DNA of 6,381 nt from Bacteroidales bacterium (GTDB taxonomy: Bacteria; Bacteroidota; Bacteroidia; Bacteroidales; UBA10428): contig JAFGOZ010000580.1 in the NCBI GenBank assembly GCA_016926235.1, positions 1 through 6,381 of the forward strand, written 5' to 3'. Shown in pieces: positions 6,354 to 6,381 of this stretch. The translations under genes were made by a program, and so were the position numbers. A model generated the notes under the pieces. It saw only the letters and a list, made by a program, of their open reading frames with translations, was not told the DNA's origin and did no database searches. How positions within the stretch are numbered: the stretch's first letter is position 1; each line of letters starts with the position of its first letter.

Positions 6354-6381
6354 AAATTTTAGTATTGTTTTAATTTCTTAA

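Overview
The window is AT-rich and holds one very large minus-strand gene (366-5978, 1870 codons), with non-coding, repeat-bearing DNA on both sides. The source is almost certainly a member of the Bacteroidota. The protein ends in a type A sorting domain of the type IX secretion system (T9SS), carries SprB-type repeats, and starts just downstream of a TAnnTTTG box with no Shine-Dalgarno sequence. The species cannot be told from this stretch.

Layout, left to right. Positions 1-136 are intergenic, with a short GC-rich patch at about 61-108 and no credible gene. Positions 137-317 hold a tandem array of a 21-bp unit: eight clear copies and one decayed copy. The unit length is a multiple of three, so one plus-strand frame stays open through it, but there is no credible start. 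Positions 366-5978 are the giant gene. From 6006 to 6110 there is a probable -7 promoter box followed by very AT-rich DNA. Positions 6117-6175 form a strong 19-bp-arm inverted repeat around a GC-rich loop. Positions 6207-6353 form a second, larger imperfect inverted repeat that resembles a small non-autonomous element or an attC-like folded site.

The protein is a secreted, surface-exposed mosaic: signal peptide, SbsA-type Ig-like domain, seven FG-GAP/VCBS repeats, an ASH-type (choice-of-anchor D) domain, a long right-handed parallel beta-helix, an Fn3-like domain, a second SbsA-type Ig-like domain with a six-blade kelch propeller inserted in its middle, two SprB repeats, two Fn3-like domains and the T9SS sorting domain. 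No catalytic motif was seen. An adhesive or carbohydrate-binding surface role is inferred from architecture only.

The most interesting points are the kelch propeller nested inside an Ig-like fold, the phased 21-bp array just past the gene's 3' end, and the two inverted-repeat structures upstream. No complete new multi-gene system is visible, because only one gene is present.
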